From contig CAZQAO010000001.1 of assembly GCA_964591225.1 (NCBI GenBank), positions 1 through 41,902 on the forward strand: a DNA stretch of 41,902 bases. The letters are read 5' to 3'. Below are positions 32,184 through 40,223 of this stretch, in pieces. Position 1 is the first letter of the stretch, and each line of letters starts with the position of its first letter. A program made the position numbers and the translations under genes. The stretch is from MGBC108787 sp964591225. GTDB taxonomy: Bacteria; Bacillota_I; Bacilli_A; RF39; UBA660. The notes below the pieces were generated by a model. That model was not told the origin of the DNA. It worked only from the letters and a program-made list of their open reading frames with translations, and did no database searches.

Positions 32184-32200
32184 ATAAAGAAAGTTCTTTT
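32171..32200. terminator. Bidirectional terminator between rpe and rpmB
   Basis: AGAACTTTC (32171-32179) and GAAAGTTCT (32189-32197) form a perfect 9-bp stem with T runs. The rpe stop codon is in the loop and the rpmB stop codon directly follows. Confidence 0.85.
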
Positions 32201-32358
32201 TAAGCTAATTTCTTGGCTTCGCGAGCGGTAATTAAAACGGTTTTACCATTAATTGTTTTCTTTTGTAAATTCGGTTTTTGTTTTCTTTTCGTCGCGTTGC
32301 AAGCTTTGCTACGATTATTTGCAGTTAAAGGTTTTTTCTTAGATATATTGACTGCCAA
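32200..32358 (-). CDS. rpmB: 50S ribosomal protein L28, short, TTG start
   Basis: A 52-residue basic ribosomal protein of the large subunit, overlooked by length-filtered gene finders. It begins MAVNISKKKPLTANNRSKAC and continues NATKRKQKPNLQKKTINGK, then TVLITAREAKKLA. The segment NNRSKACNATKRKQKPNLQK matches the L28 pattern of Bacillus (NNRSHAMNASKR...NLQKV). It lacks the N-terminal cysteine-bearing RKC...TGK segment of many L28 proteins and is shorter than the 62 residues of Bacillus L28. The only possible start is TTG at 32358, preceded by GGAGGT at ideal distance. Its own promoter lies at 32394-32422. In Bacillus rpmB is also near rpe. Confidence 0.88.
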   Translation of the reverse strand: MAVNISKKKPLTANNRSKACNATKRKQKPNLQKKTINGKTVLITAREAKKLA

Positions 32359-32393
32359 TTCTTCCACCTCCAATTGTTTTTTTCGTCTTTAAA

Positions 32394-32422
32394 ACTTTAT
32401 CATAAACCAAAGGATAAGTCAA
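32394..32422 (-). promoter_or_regulatory. rpmB promoter
   Basis: On the minus strand, TTGACT (32422-32417), 17 nt, then TAAAGT (32399-32394). Confidence 0.6.
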
Positions 32423-32456
32423 ATCATTTCTGTGGCTTTTTTTATCTAAATTTTAA

Positions 32457-32465
32457 TGCTATAAT
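32457..32465 (+). promoter_or_regulatory. Extended -10 promoter of dnaE
   Basis: TGCTATAAT, a perfect extended -10, lies 28 nt before the dnaE start. No clear -35. Confidence 0.6.
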
Positions 32466-32492
32466 AAAAATTAGAACAGGGAGGTAGAGAAC

Positions 32493-35396
32493 ATGTTAAT
32501 ACCACTAAAAGTAACAACTGACTATAGTTTACTTAAAAGTATGATTAAAATTGATGAACTCATCTCCTATTTAAACCAACACCAAATTCCCGCTTGTGGG
32601 ATATGTGATGAATATTTATATGGAACTATGGAGTTTTACAATAAATGTATCAAAAACAACATTAAACCTATTATTGGTTTAGATGTTTACGTATTAGATC
32701 ATCACATTTATTTATATGCTAAAAATTATCAAGGATACCAAACCTTATTAAAATTAAATACTATTAAAACCGAACGAGATTTAGCTCTTTTAGATTTAGA
32801 ACTTTATCACGAGGAAATATTAGTTATTATACCTAATGAGTCTTTAAAGTTATATGACCAAATAAAGACTATTTTTAAAGATGTTTATTTAGGTTACCAA
32901 AACGAAGAAGAAAAAACTCAAGCATTACTAAAAACTAAGCAAATCGTTTTTATTAATGATATTAGAGCTTTGTCTTTAAAAGATAGTACGTATTTAAATT
33001 ACTTAGAAATGATGCGTTTAGATATTAAGAAGGATAATTATACCGAAGTAGATTTTCATCGGCATATCTTTATAGAAAAAGGCACAGATTTTGATGTTAA
33101 TTCCACGATAGCTGTAAGTGAGCTTTTAAATGTTACTATACCGAAAAATGAAAATCATATTCCTAAGTTTAATCCGGATATAAAGGATTCTAACCAATAC
33201 TTAGAAAATCTCACTCATAAAGGCTTAAAAAAGCGCTTTCATGATGAAGTTAGTAGCGATTACTGGAAACGATTAGATTACGAACTTAGTGTCATTAAAA
33301 AAATGGGTTTTTCGGATTATATTTTAATTGTTTATGATTATGTTTTATTTGCTAAAAAAAATAATATCTTAGTAGGACCAGGGCGGGGTAGTGCTGCCGG
33401 TTCTTTAGTTTGTTATACCTTAGGAATTACTGATATTGATCCTTTAAAATATAACTTACTTTTTGAAAGATTTTTAAATCCTGAACGAGTAACTATGCCC
33501 GATATCGATATTGATTTTGAAAATACGAAACGCTCTGAAGTAATTAATTATATAAAAAATAAATATGGTAATGATAAAGTAGCTTCGATCATGACATTCG
33601 CTACCTTAAAAAGTAAATTAGTATTACGGGAAGTAGCGAAAGTAATGGATATTACTAATCCCAATGTTTCTAAACTCTATGCCCTAGTGGAATCTAACTT
33701 ATCGTTACAACAAAATTTACAAAATCAAGAAGTAGTCAAAATATTAAAACAAAATCCAGATTTAAAACAACTTTATCAAGTAGCCATGAAATTAGAAGGA
33801 TTAAAGAAAAATATTTCTACTCATGCGGCTGGGGTGGTTATTTCTAATACGGCTTTGGAAACTTTAATTCCCATTATTAAAACTAAAGAGGGAATATCGA
33901 CGGGAATAACAATGGAGTACTTAGAAGAATTAGGTCTTTTAAAAATGGATTTATTAGCGATTAAAAATTTAACTATTATTGAAAATATCTTAGAATTAAT
34001 CTATCAAGATGTTGGTAAAATGGTTAATATTTCTCAAATTAATTTAAATGATCCCGAAGTTTTAGAACTTTTTGCTAAAGGGGATACGACCGGTATTTTT
34101 CAATTTGAAAGTAATGGTATGCGGTCGTTTTTAAAAAAATTAAAACCTCGTAGTTTTTCGGATTTAGTCGCGGCTTTAGCTTTATATCGACCGGGTCCCA
34201 TGGATAACATTAATTCTTTTATTAGAAGAAAAGAGAAAAAAGAAAAAATTACGTATATTATTCCCGAGTTAGAGCCAATTTTAAAAGAAACTGAGGGTAT
34301 TATTGTCTACCAAGAACAAGTAATGCAAATATTAGTTAAAATTGCTAATTATAGCTATGCGGAAGCGGATTTAATTAGAAGAGCTATGAGTAAAAAGAAA
34401 AAAGAAGTTATGGAACAGGAGAAGCAAAATTTTATTACCCGAGCTAGTCAAAATGGTTATGGTGCTAAAGCTAGTCAACTATACGATTTAATCTTAAAAT
34501 TTGCTAATTATGGTTTTAATAAATCACATTCGGTGGCTTATGCCTTAATTGGATATCAAATGGCTTATTTAAAAGTGAAGTTTCCCAAATATTTTATTAC
34601 CAATCTTTTAAATATGAGTATTGGTAGTGAGATTAAAACTAATGAATATATTTTGGAAGCTAAAAGACAAAACTTAATTATTTGTAAACCCCATATTAAT
34701 AAAAGTACGGATGTTTATCAAATTATTGATGGTGAAGTAATTCTACCTTTGTCAGTTATTAAAGGTTTAAATGGCAATATTATTAAAAGTATTTTAACGG
34801 AACGTGATAATAATGGCTTATTTTTAGATTTTATTGATTTTTGCAAGCGAATGTATCATCAAAATATGAATGAACGCCTTTTATTAATTTTAATTCGGGC
34901 GGGAGTTTTCCAAGATTTTGGATCCGTTATGACATTACAAGAGAATTTAGAAGCTGTTTGGAATTATGCGGAATTAGCTAGTAGTGTTAATGATCCTTTA
35001 ATTCCTAAACCAATTTTAAAGGAGAGTAACGACGAAGTAGATGCTAATAAATTAGAATTAGAAAGTTATGGCTTTTATATTAGCAATCATCCTACGAGTA
35101 AATATACGATGCCCGGAATTGCTAAATTAAGAGATTTGGCCCAATTATTTGATCGTTATGAGCGGTTTGTCGTTTTAATTGAAGAAATGCGCAAAGTGAA
35201 AACGAAAACAGGAGTTGAAATGGCTTTTTTAGAAGCTAGCGATGATACTGCTGTAGCTAGTTTTGTTGTATTTTCTAAACAAATAAGATTGCTTGACGAT
35301 TTAAAAATAAAAGATATCGTTGAAATTCAAGGTCGAGTAACAAAAAGATATGATAAATATCAAATTAACGTCAATAACATAATTAAAAAGGAGTAA
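32493..35396 (+). CDS. dnaE: DNA polymerase III alpha subunit, DnaE type
   Basis: DnaE is one of the two replicative polymerases of Bacillota. In Bacillus it extends primers before PolC takes over. The 967-residue protein is shorter than the ~1115 of Bacillus. The N-terminal PHP domain is degenerate: where active ones have HLH...S.YSLL, here it reads IPLKVTTDYSLL, so metal-dependent activity is unlikely. The palm has GPGRGSAAGS and the catalytic Asp residues in PDIDIDFE (Asp337, Asp339). The fingers show YRPGPM and YQEQVMQIL. A short OB domain closes the protein (about 890-967). It precedes polC by 251 nt. A partial copy of its 3' end lies in that gap. Confidence 0.95.
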   Translation: MLIPLKVTTDYSLLKSMIKIDELISYLNQHQIPACGICDEYLYGTMEFYNKCIKNNIKPIIGLDVYVLDHHIYLYAKNYQGYQTLLKLNTIKTERDLALLDLELYHEEILVIIPNESLKLYDQIKTIFKDVYLGYQNEEEKTQALLKTKQIVFINDIRALSLKDSTYLNYLEMMRLDIKKDNYTEVDFHRHIFIEKGTDFDVNSTIAVSELLNVTIPKNENHIPKFNPDIKDSNQYLENLTHKGLKKRFHDEVSSDYWKRLDYELSVIKKMGFSDYILIVYDYVLFAKKNNILVGPGRGSAAGSLVCYTLGITDIDPLKYNLLFERFLNPERVTMPDIDIDFENTKRSEVINYIKNKYGNDKVASIMTFATLKSKLVLREVAKVMDITNPNVSKLYALVESNLSLQQNLQNQEVVKILKQNPDLKQLYQVAMKLEGLKKNISTHAAGVVISNTALETLIPIIKTKEGISTGITMEYLEELGLLKMDLLAIKNLTIIENILELIYQDVGKMVNISQINLNDPEVLELFAKGDTTGIFQFESNGMRSFLKKLKPRSFSDLVAALALYRPGPMDNINSFIRRKEKKEKITYIIPELEPILKETEGIIVYQEQVMQILVKIANYSYAEADLIRRAMSKKKKEVMEQEKQNFITRASQNGYGAKASQLYDLILKFANYGFNKSHSVAYALIGYQMAYLKVKFPKYFITNLLNMSIGSEIKTNEYILEAKRQNLIICKPHINKSTDVYQIIDGEVILPLSVIKGLNGNIIKSILTERDNNGLFLDFIDFCKRMYHQNMNERLLLILIRAGVFQDFGSVMTLQENLEAVWNYAELASSVNDPLIPKPILKESNDEVDANKLELESYGFYISNHPTSKYTMPGIAKLRDLAQLFDRYERFVVLIEEMRKVKTKTGVEMAFLEASDDTAVASFVVFSKQIRLLDDLKIKDIVEIQGRVTKRYDKYQINVNNIIKKE

Positions 35397-35412
35397 AAGT
35401 AAAAAATGAATG
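35319..35412 (+). repeat. Copy A of a 94-bp tandem duplication: dnaE 3' end, ribosome site and start region
   Basis: Copy A covers the last 26 codons of dnaE plus AAGGAG and ATGAATG. It matches 35561-35654 over 94 aligned bases without indels, with 7 mismatches (about 93% identity). Confidence 0.9.
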
Positions 35413-35516
35413 GTATATCATTCGTTAATTTACAGATACAAAAATATAGATTTTCCTTTTAAATAAATAAAAAATATAAAAATAAAATGTCGTTTTAAAA
35501 AATGCAAAAAAGGCTG

Positions 35517-35525
35517 TGCTACAAT
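35517..35525 (+). promoter_or_regulatory. Extended -10 promoter in the dnaE-polC gap
   Basis: TGCTACAAT, an extended -10 between the two repeat copies, followed by a well-formed leader with AGGAAAGG. It would let polC be transcribed independently of dnaE. Confidence 0.55.
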
Positions 35526-35554
35526 GATAATGTAATTTAGGAAAGGAAAATATT

Positions 35555-35593
35555 ATGAAAGTTGAAATTCAAGGTCAAGTAACGAAAAGATAA
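35555..35593 (+). CDS. 12-codon leader ORF made from the duplicated dnaE tail
   Basis: MKVEIQGQVTKR then TAA. It has a good ribosome site (AGGAAAGG, about 10 nt before the ATG). Residues 3-12 equal the dnaE tail VEIQGRVTKR with one change. In dnaE the next codon is TAT (Tyr); here it is TAA. Beyond that stop the frame would continue DKYQININNIIKKE, as in dnaE. It is either a decayed remnant or a leader peptide for polC, whose ATG is 54 nt downstream. Expression is unproven. Confidence 0.4.
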   Translation: MKVEIQGQVTKR

Positions 35594-35654
35594 GATAAAT
35601 ATCAAATTAATATCAATAACATAATTAAAAAGGAGTAGAAATAAAAAATGAATG
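35561..35654 (+). repeat. Copy B of the 94-bp duplication, ending in the polC start
   Basis: The counterpart of 35319-35412. It runs through the polC ribosome site (AAAAAGGAG) into ATGAATG of polC. The spacing between copy starts is 242 nt. About 148 nt of unrelated AT-rich sequence lies between the copies; it includes an 18-codon ORF (35406-35462) that begins at the copy-A ATG and is probably not a gene. Confidence 0.9.
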
Positions 35655-38600
35655 ATGAAATAAAACGTTTTTTTAAAAGTATTGAGTATTATCCTGAGGA
35701 AAAATGGTTTAGTAAAGCCAATATTTTAAAAGTAATCTATAAAAAACAAAGTGATACCTTTGAAGTCCATTTAGAATTAGAAAAAGTGCTGCCTTTAGAA
35801 GTTATTAGTGAATTACTAACATGTGCCAGTAAAGGCCTTAATCATGAAAAAAAATGTACTATTAAGTTTTATTATCAAACTATCACCCCAGTAGATATAA
35901 AAGACTATATGAATGCTTTTATCTTAGAATTGATTCAAAAAAGACCATCTTTAGTCAATTTAAAAGATTCAAACTTAACTATCGATGATGATATTATAAC
36001 TATTGAAGTAAGTACTAAATTAGAAGAAAGAGAAGTCAAAAAAGAAGGTAAAGAACTAGCTATAAAATTAAATAATTATGGTTTAGGAGAATTTCAAATT
36101 ACTAGTGTCATGAATGATCAATTACATGAAGAAGTAACAAAAGAAGTAACCCAAACAAATGAAAGGGAAGTAGTAGTTGAAAATGCTAAAAACACACCCA
36201 GTATTACAGGTAATGCTACCGCTATTAATAGTATTATTGGGGATATTAAAAATGTCATAATCGAAGCTTATATATTTGGGATTGAAACATTAGAACGAGA
36301 TACAATTAATATTATTACTTTAAAAATTAGTGATAAAACTAATAGTTTGGTAGCCAAAATATTTGAAAAGAAAAAAGAAAAATATTTAAGTATATTAAAA
36401 GAATTAAAAGAAGATCATTGGTATCGTTTTCAAGGGAATGTTGAATTTGATACTTTTGCTAAAGATTTAGTGTTAAAAATTAATAAATATGAAGAAATTG
36501 CCCCAATAGAAAATATTGTCTATGAACAAACAGATACTCCTCGGGTCGAATTACATTTGCATACTATGATGAGTGCTATGGATGCCGTCGTACCTTATGA
36601 AGAAACTAACCCAGCTAATTTCGTGAAGTATGCGGCCAAAATTGGTCAAAAAGCTATCGCGGTAACTGATCATAACTGTGTCCAAGCCTTCCCGGAAATT
36701 TATCATACCGTAAGTCATATGAATAAAGGAAAAGACCCCCAAGATCATTTTAAAGTCTTATATGGGGCGGAAATGAACGTTGTTAATGACGATGTCGATA
36801 TGATTTATAATTTTAAAGAATATAATCTTTTAGAATCAACCTTCGTCGTGTTTGATACCGAAACCACGGGTTTCTATGCTGGTTCTGATCAATTAATTGA
36901 AATTGGTGCTGTCAAGATTAAAAATGGTCAAATTATCGATCGCTTCGATGAATTAATAAATCCCTTAAGACCTATACCAGCTAAAATTACCGAATTAACA
37001 TTTATAACTGATGAAATGGTCAAAGATAAAGATATCGAAGAAAATGTGGTACAAAGATTTTTAGAGTGGGCGAAAGACTTACCAATGGTAGCTCATAATG
37101 CTAAATTTGATATCTCATTTATTAAAGCGGCTTGTACTAAATATAATTTACCGGAATTTCAAGCAACCGTCTTAGATACTATGAGTATGGCAAGAATGTT
37201 ACATCCCGAATGGCCTAATCATAAATTACAAACTCTAACGAAAAAATTAGATATTCCATGGGATGAAGAAAAACACCATCGCGCTGATTATGATGCTGAA
37301 GGAACTGCTCTGGCTTTTTATAAAATGAGTAAGACACTTTATGACCAAAATATCGTTACTACGACCGATTTACTAAATAATATAGATCTCGAATCTTTAG
37401 TACGTTTTTCTTATCCTTTTCATGCGACCATAATTGCTAAAAATCGGAAAGGTTTAAAAAATTTATTTAAAATAATTAGTATTGCGAATACCAAATATCT
37501 ATATAAAAATGAACAACCGAAAATACCCCGTCAAGAGATTCAAAAATTAAGAGAAGGATTGTTAATTGGTTCTGGTTGTATCAACGGAGAAATATTTGAT
37601 AAAGCTGGTAGTAAAGAAGATGAAGAACTAGTTAATATGATGAGCTTCTATGATTATATTGAAGTGCAACCAATTTCTTGTTTTACCCATTTAATTGGTC
37701 CAGGAAGGAAATTTTCAAGTGACTTAGAAGCCCAAGAATATTTAAAACGAATTACCCGTGTAGCTAAAGAAGCCGGTAAACCAGTCGTAGCCAGTGGCGA
37801 TGTCCATAACTTAAAAAAAGAAGATAAAATTTATCGGGAAATTATCGTCAATCAAAAGTTTAATGGTAAATTGCATCCGTTAAATCGGAGTGGCATCGAA
37901 GTTCCTAATATGTATTTAAAAACCACAGAAGAAATGTTAGCAGATTTTGCCTTTTTAGATCCGGAAGAAGCTTACGAAATTGTAGTCACTAACCCTAATA
38001 AAATAGCAGATTTAGTGGAAGAAATCGAAGTTATTATTGATACTCCAGCACCATTTGCTCCCAAAATAGAAAATTCTGTCGAAACAATGACGGATTTAGT
38101 TTATACCAAAGCTAAAGAATTATATGGCGAACCTTTACCTATAAATATTGAAGAACGTTTAGCTAAAGAATTATATGGCGAAGCTATAATCCTTGCGTGT
38201 CAAAAAGAAACCGATAATATTAATGATGCCTTCTTATTAGTCCATGAAACAATTTTAAAAGGTAAAGAGGCCGTTAAAGACATGGTTAAAAAACATATTG
38301 AAGAAGAAATGAGCGACGAAGAAAAAGATAAGCAAGCTTTAGCTAGTTTAGGGGGAATAATTGGTGCTAATTACGATGTTATTTATTTAATTGCTCAAAA
38401 ACTAGTTAAACATTCAAACGATGAAGGATTCTTAGTTGGTTCTCGAGGTAGTGTCGGTTCTTCTTTTGTAGCCAATATGATGGGAATTACGGAAGTTAAT
38501 AGTTTAGCTGCTCATTATCGGTGTCCAAAATGTAAATTAAGTATCTTTAATGATGATGAAGGTAAACCACTCGGCACAACTTATTCTTGTGGCTTTGATT

Positions 38601-40147
38601 TACCTGATAAAAAATGTCCGCATTGTAAAACGAAAATGGTAAAAGATGGTCATGATATTCCGTTTGCGACCTTCTTAGGTTTTAATGCTGATAAAGTACC
38701 CGATATCGATTTAAATTTCTCGGATTTAAATCAAGCTAGCGCTCACGAATATACTAAAGTACTATTTGGAGAAGATAATGTCTATCGGGCCGGAACAATT
38801 GGAACAGTTGCTGATAAAACTGCTTATGGTTATGTTAAAGGTTACTGTGAAAATAAAGGTATAATTATGCGGAGCGTAGAAGTTGAACGCTTAGCTAAAG
38901 GCTGTACTGGTTGTAAACGAACTACGGGTCAACATCCTGGGGGCATAGTAGTTATCCCTGGTTATATGGAAGTATTTGATTTTACCCCATACCAATATCC
39001 AGCAGAAGATCCTGATAGTAATTGGCGAACTACGCATTTCGATTATCATGCTATCGATGCTGACGTTTTAAAACTAGATATTCTAGGACACACTGATCCT
39101 ACTCAATTACGGATGATTCAAGATTTAACGAAAGATGATGTTACGAAAGTACCACTTGATGATAAAGCGACAATGTCAATATTTAAAAGCCCTAAAGCCC
39201 TAGGAGTTACGCCTGATCAAATTTTATGTGATACTGGTACATTAGGTGTTCCCGAATTTGGTACTCCTTTTACGATTCAATTAGTTAAAGATGCTAAACC
39301 AACTACCTTTGCCGAACTAGTAAAAATATCTGGACTTGCTCATGGTACTGATGTGTGGCTGGGTAATGCCCAAGAATTAATTCAAAAAAATATCTGTCCT
39401 TTTAAAGATGTTATTGGTTGTCGTGACGATATTATGGTCGAACTAATGAATCGGGGCGTACCACCAATCAAAGCCTTTAAAATTATGGAATTTGTTCGGA
39501 AAGGACGAGCTAGTAAACCAAAAGATGCGGAAGAATGGCAAGAACACGTTAAAACTTTAAAAGAATATGGTATTCCCGATTGGTATATCGAATCTTGTCA
39601 AAAAATAAAATACATGTTCCCGAAAGCCCATGCCGCTGCTTATGTAATTAGTGCTTTCCGTATTGCTTGGTATAAAGTTCATAAACCATTAGTTTACTAT
39701 TGTACCTATTTTAGTACGAGATTTACGGATTTTGATATCGATGTCATGGTAAAAGGTTATGATGCTATCCGAGCTCGGTTACTAGAATTACAAGCAAAAG
39801 GACATGAAGCTACTAAGAAAGAAGAATCCTTAATTGAAACTTTAAAACTAGCTTTAGAAGCCAGTGCCCGAGGGGTAACTTTTAAAACCATAGATTTAGA
39901 AAAGAGTCAAGCCAATGACTTTGTCATGGAAGAAGAAGAAAATGCCTTAATCATGCCATTTAATGCCTTAGATGGACTAGGAGAAGCCGTATCATCGAAA
40001 ATAGTTGAAGCTCGTAATGAAAAACCATTCTATAGCGTTGAAGACTTTCAAAATCGTGGTAAAGTTAATCAAGCTACGATGTCCAAACTACGAGCTATGA
40101 ATATTTTTGGCAATCTACCAGAAAATAGTCAATTAAGTTTATTTTAA
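35648..40147 (+). CDS. polC: DNA polymerase III, PolC type (with proofreading exonuclease)
   Basis: PolC is the main replicative polymerase of low-GC Gram-positives. The 1499-residue protein has the family layout: an N-terminal region and OB fold (to ~290), a PHP domain starting with RVELHLHTMMSAMDAV (His303), and an inserted DnaQ-like 3'-5' exonuclease with FDTETTG (Asp403, Glu405) and HNAKFDISF. The PHP remainder and the palm follow, with GSRGSVGSS and PDIDLNFSDL (Asp1019, Asp1021). A zinc-binding block before the palm Asp residues shows CPKC (Cys959), CGFDLPDKKC and PHCKTKM. The C-terminal tail ends SQLSLF, a typical beta-clamp-binding motif. The ribosome site is AAAAAGGAG in the repeat copy B. 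Confidence 0.97.
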   Translation: MNDEIKRFFKSIEYYPEEKWFSKANILKVIYKKQSDTFEVHLELEKVLPLEVISELLTCASKGLNHEKKCTIKFYYQTITPVDIKDYMNAFILELIQKRPSLVNLKDSNLTIDDDIITIEVSTKLEEREVKKEGKELAIKLNNYGLGEFQITSVMNDQLHEEVTKEVTQTNEREVVVENAKNTPSITGNATAINSIIGDIKNVIIEAYIFGIETLERDTINIITLKISDKTNSLVAKIFEKKKEKYLSILKELKEDHWYRFQGNVEFDTFAKDLVLKINKYEEIAPIENIVYEQTDTPRVELHLHTMMSAMDAVVPYEETNPANFVKYAAKIGQKAIAVTDHNCVQAFPEIYHTVSHMNKGKDPQDHFKVLYGAEMNVVNDDVDMIYNFKEYNLLESTFVVFDTETTGFYAGSDQLIEIGAVKIKNGQIIDRFDELINPLRPIPAKITELTFITDEMVKDKDIEENVVQRFLEWAKDLPMVAHNAKFDISFIKAACTKYNLPEFQATVLDTMSMARMLHPEWPNHKLQTLTKKLDIPWDEEKHHRADYDAEGTALAFYKMSKTLYDQNIVTTTDLLNNIDLESLVRFSYPFHATIIAKNRKGLKNLFKIISIANTKYLYKNEQPKIPRQEIQKLREGLLIGSGCINGEIFDKAGSKEDEELVNMMSFYDYIEVQPISCFTHLIGPGRKFSSDLEAQEYLKRITRVAKEAGKPVVASGDVHNLKKEDKIYREIIVNQKFNGKLHPLNRSGIEVPNMYLKTTEEMLADFAFLDPEEAYEIVVTNPNKIADLVEEIEVIIDTPAPFAPKIENSVETMTDLVYTKAKELYGEPLPINIEERLAKELYGEAIILACQKETDNINDAFLLVHETILKGKEAVKDMVKKHIEEEMSDEEKDKQALASLGGIIGANYDVIYLIAQKLVKHSNDEGFLVGSRGSVGSSFVANMMGITEVNSLAAHYRCPKCKLSIFNDDEGKPLGTTYSCGFDLPDKKCPHCKTKMVKDGHDIPFATFLGFNADKVPDIDLNFSDLNQASAHEYTKVLFGEDNVYRAGTIGTVADKTAYGYVKGYCENKGIIMRSVEVERLAKGCTGCKRTTGQHPGGIVVIPGYMEVFDFTPYQYPAEDPDSNWRTTHFDYHAIDADVLKLDILGHTDPTQLRMIQDLTKDDVTKVPLDDKATMSIFKSPKALGVTPDQILCDTGTLGVPEFGTPFTIQLVKDAKPTTFAELVKISGLAHGTDVWLGNAQELIQKNICPFKDVIGCRDDIMVELMNRGVPPIKAFKIMEFVRKGRASKPKDAEEWQEHVKTLKEYGIPDWYIESCQKIKYMFPKAHAAAYVISAFRIAWYKVHKPLVYYCTYFSTRFTDFDIDVMVKGYDAIRARLLELQAKGHEATKKEESLIETLKLALEASARGVTFKTIDLEKSQANDFVMEEEENALIMPFNALDGLGEAVSSKIVEARNEKPFYSVEDFQNRGKVNQATMSKLRAMNIFGNLPENSQLSLF

Positions 40148-40157
40148 TTATCTAAAA

Positions 40158-40194
40158 TGAACGATTGAACGATTTTTTGAACGATTGAACGATT
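40158..40194 (+). repeat. Four copies of TGAACGATT (probable operator)
   Basis: TGAACGATT starts at 40158, 40166, 40178 and 40186, i.e. two 8-nt-spaced pairs with a 20-nt period. They cover the -35 region of the promoter at 40198-40206, so binding there would block it. Confidence 0.9.
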
Positions 40195-40197
40195 TTG

Positions 40198-40206
40198 TGA
40201 TATAAT
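40198..40206 (+). promoter_or_regulatory. Extended -10 promoter for the AlbA_2 gene
   Basis: TGATATAAT, a perfect extended -10, 17 nt before the start codon and directly next to the four repeats. Confidence 0.7.
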
Positions 40207-40223
40207 TTTCTAGGGATGATACT

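Noticed and set aside
35406..35462. 18-codon ORF starting at the copy-A ATG after dnaE
   Set aside because: It starts with the duplicated ribosome site and ATG but the rest is low-complexity AT-rich sequence with no sign of selection.
40158..40194. CRISPR array or replication iterons
   Set aside because: Units are 9 nt with no spacers of CRISPR size, and the site is a single promoter region.
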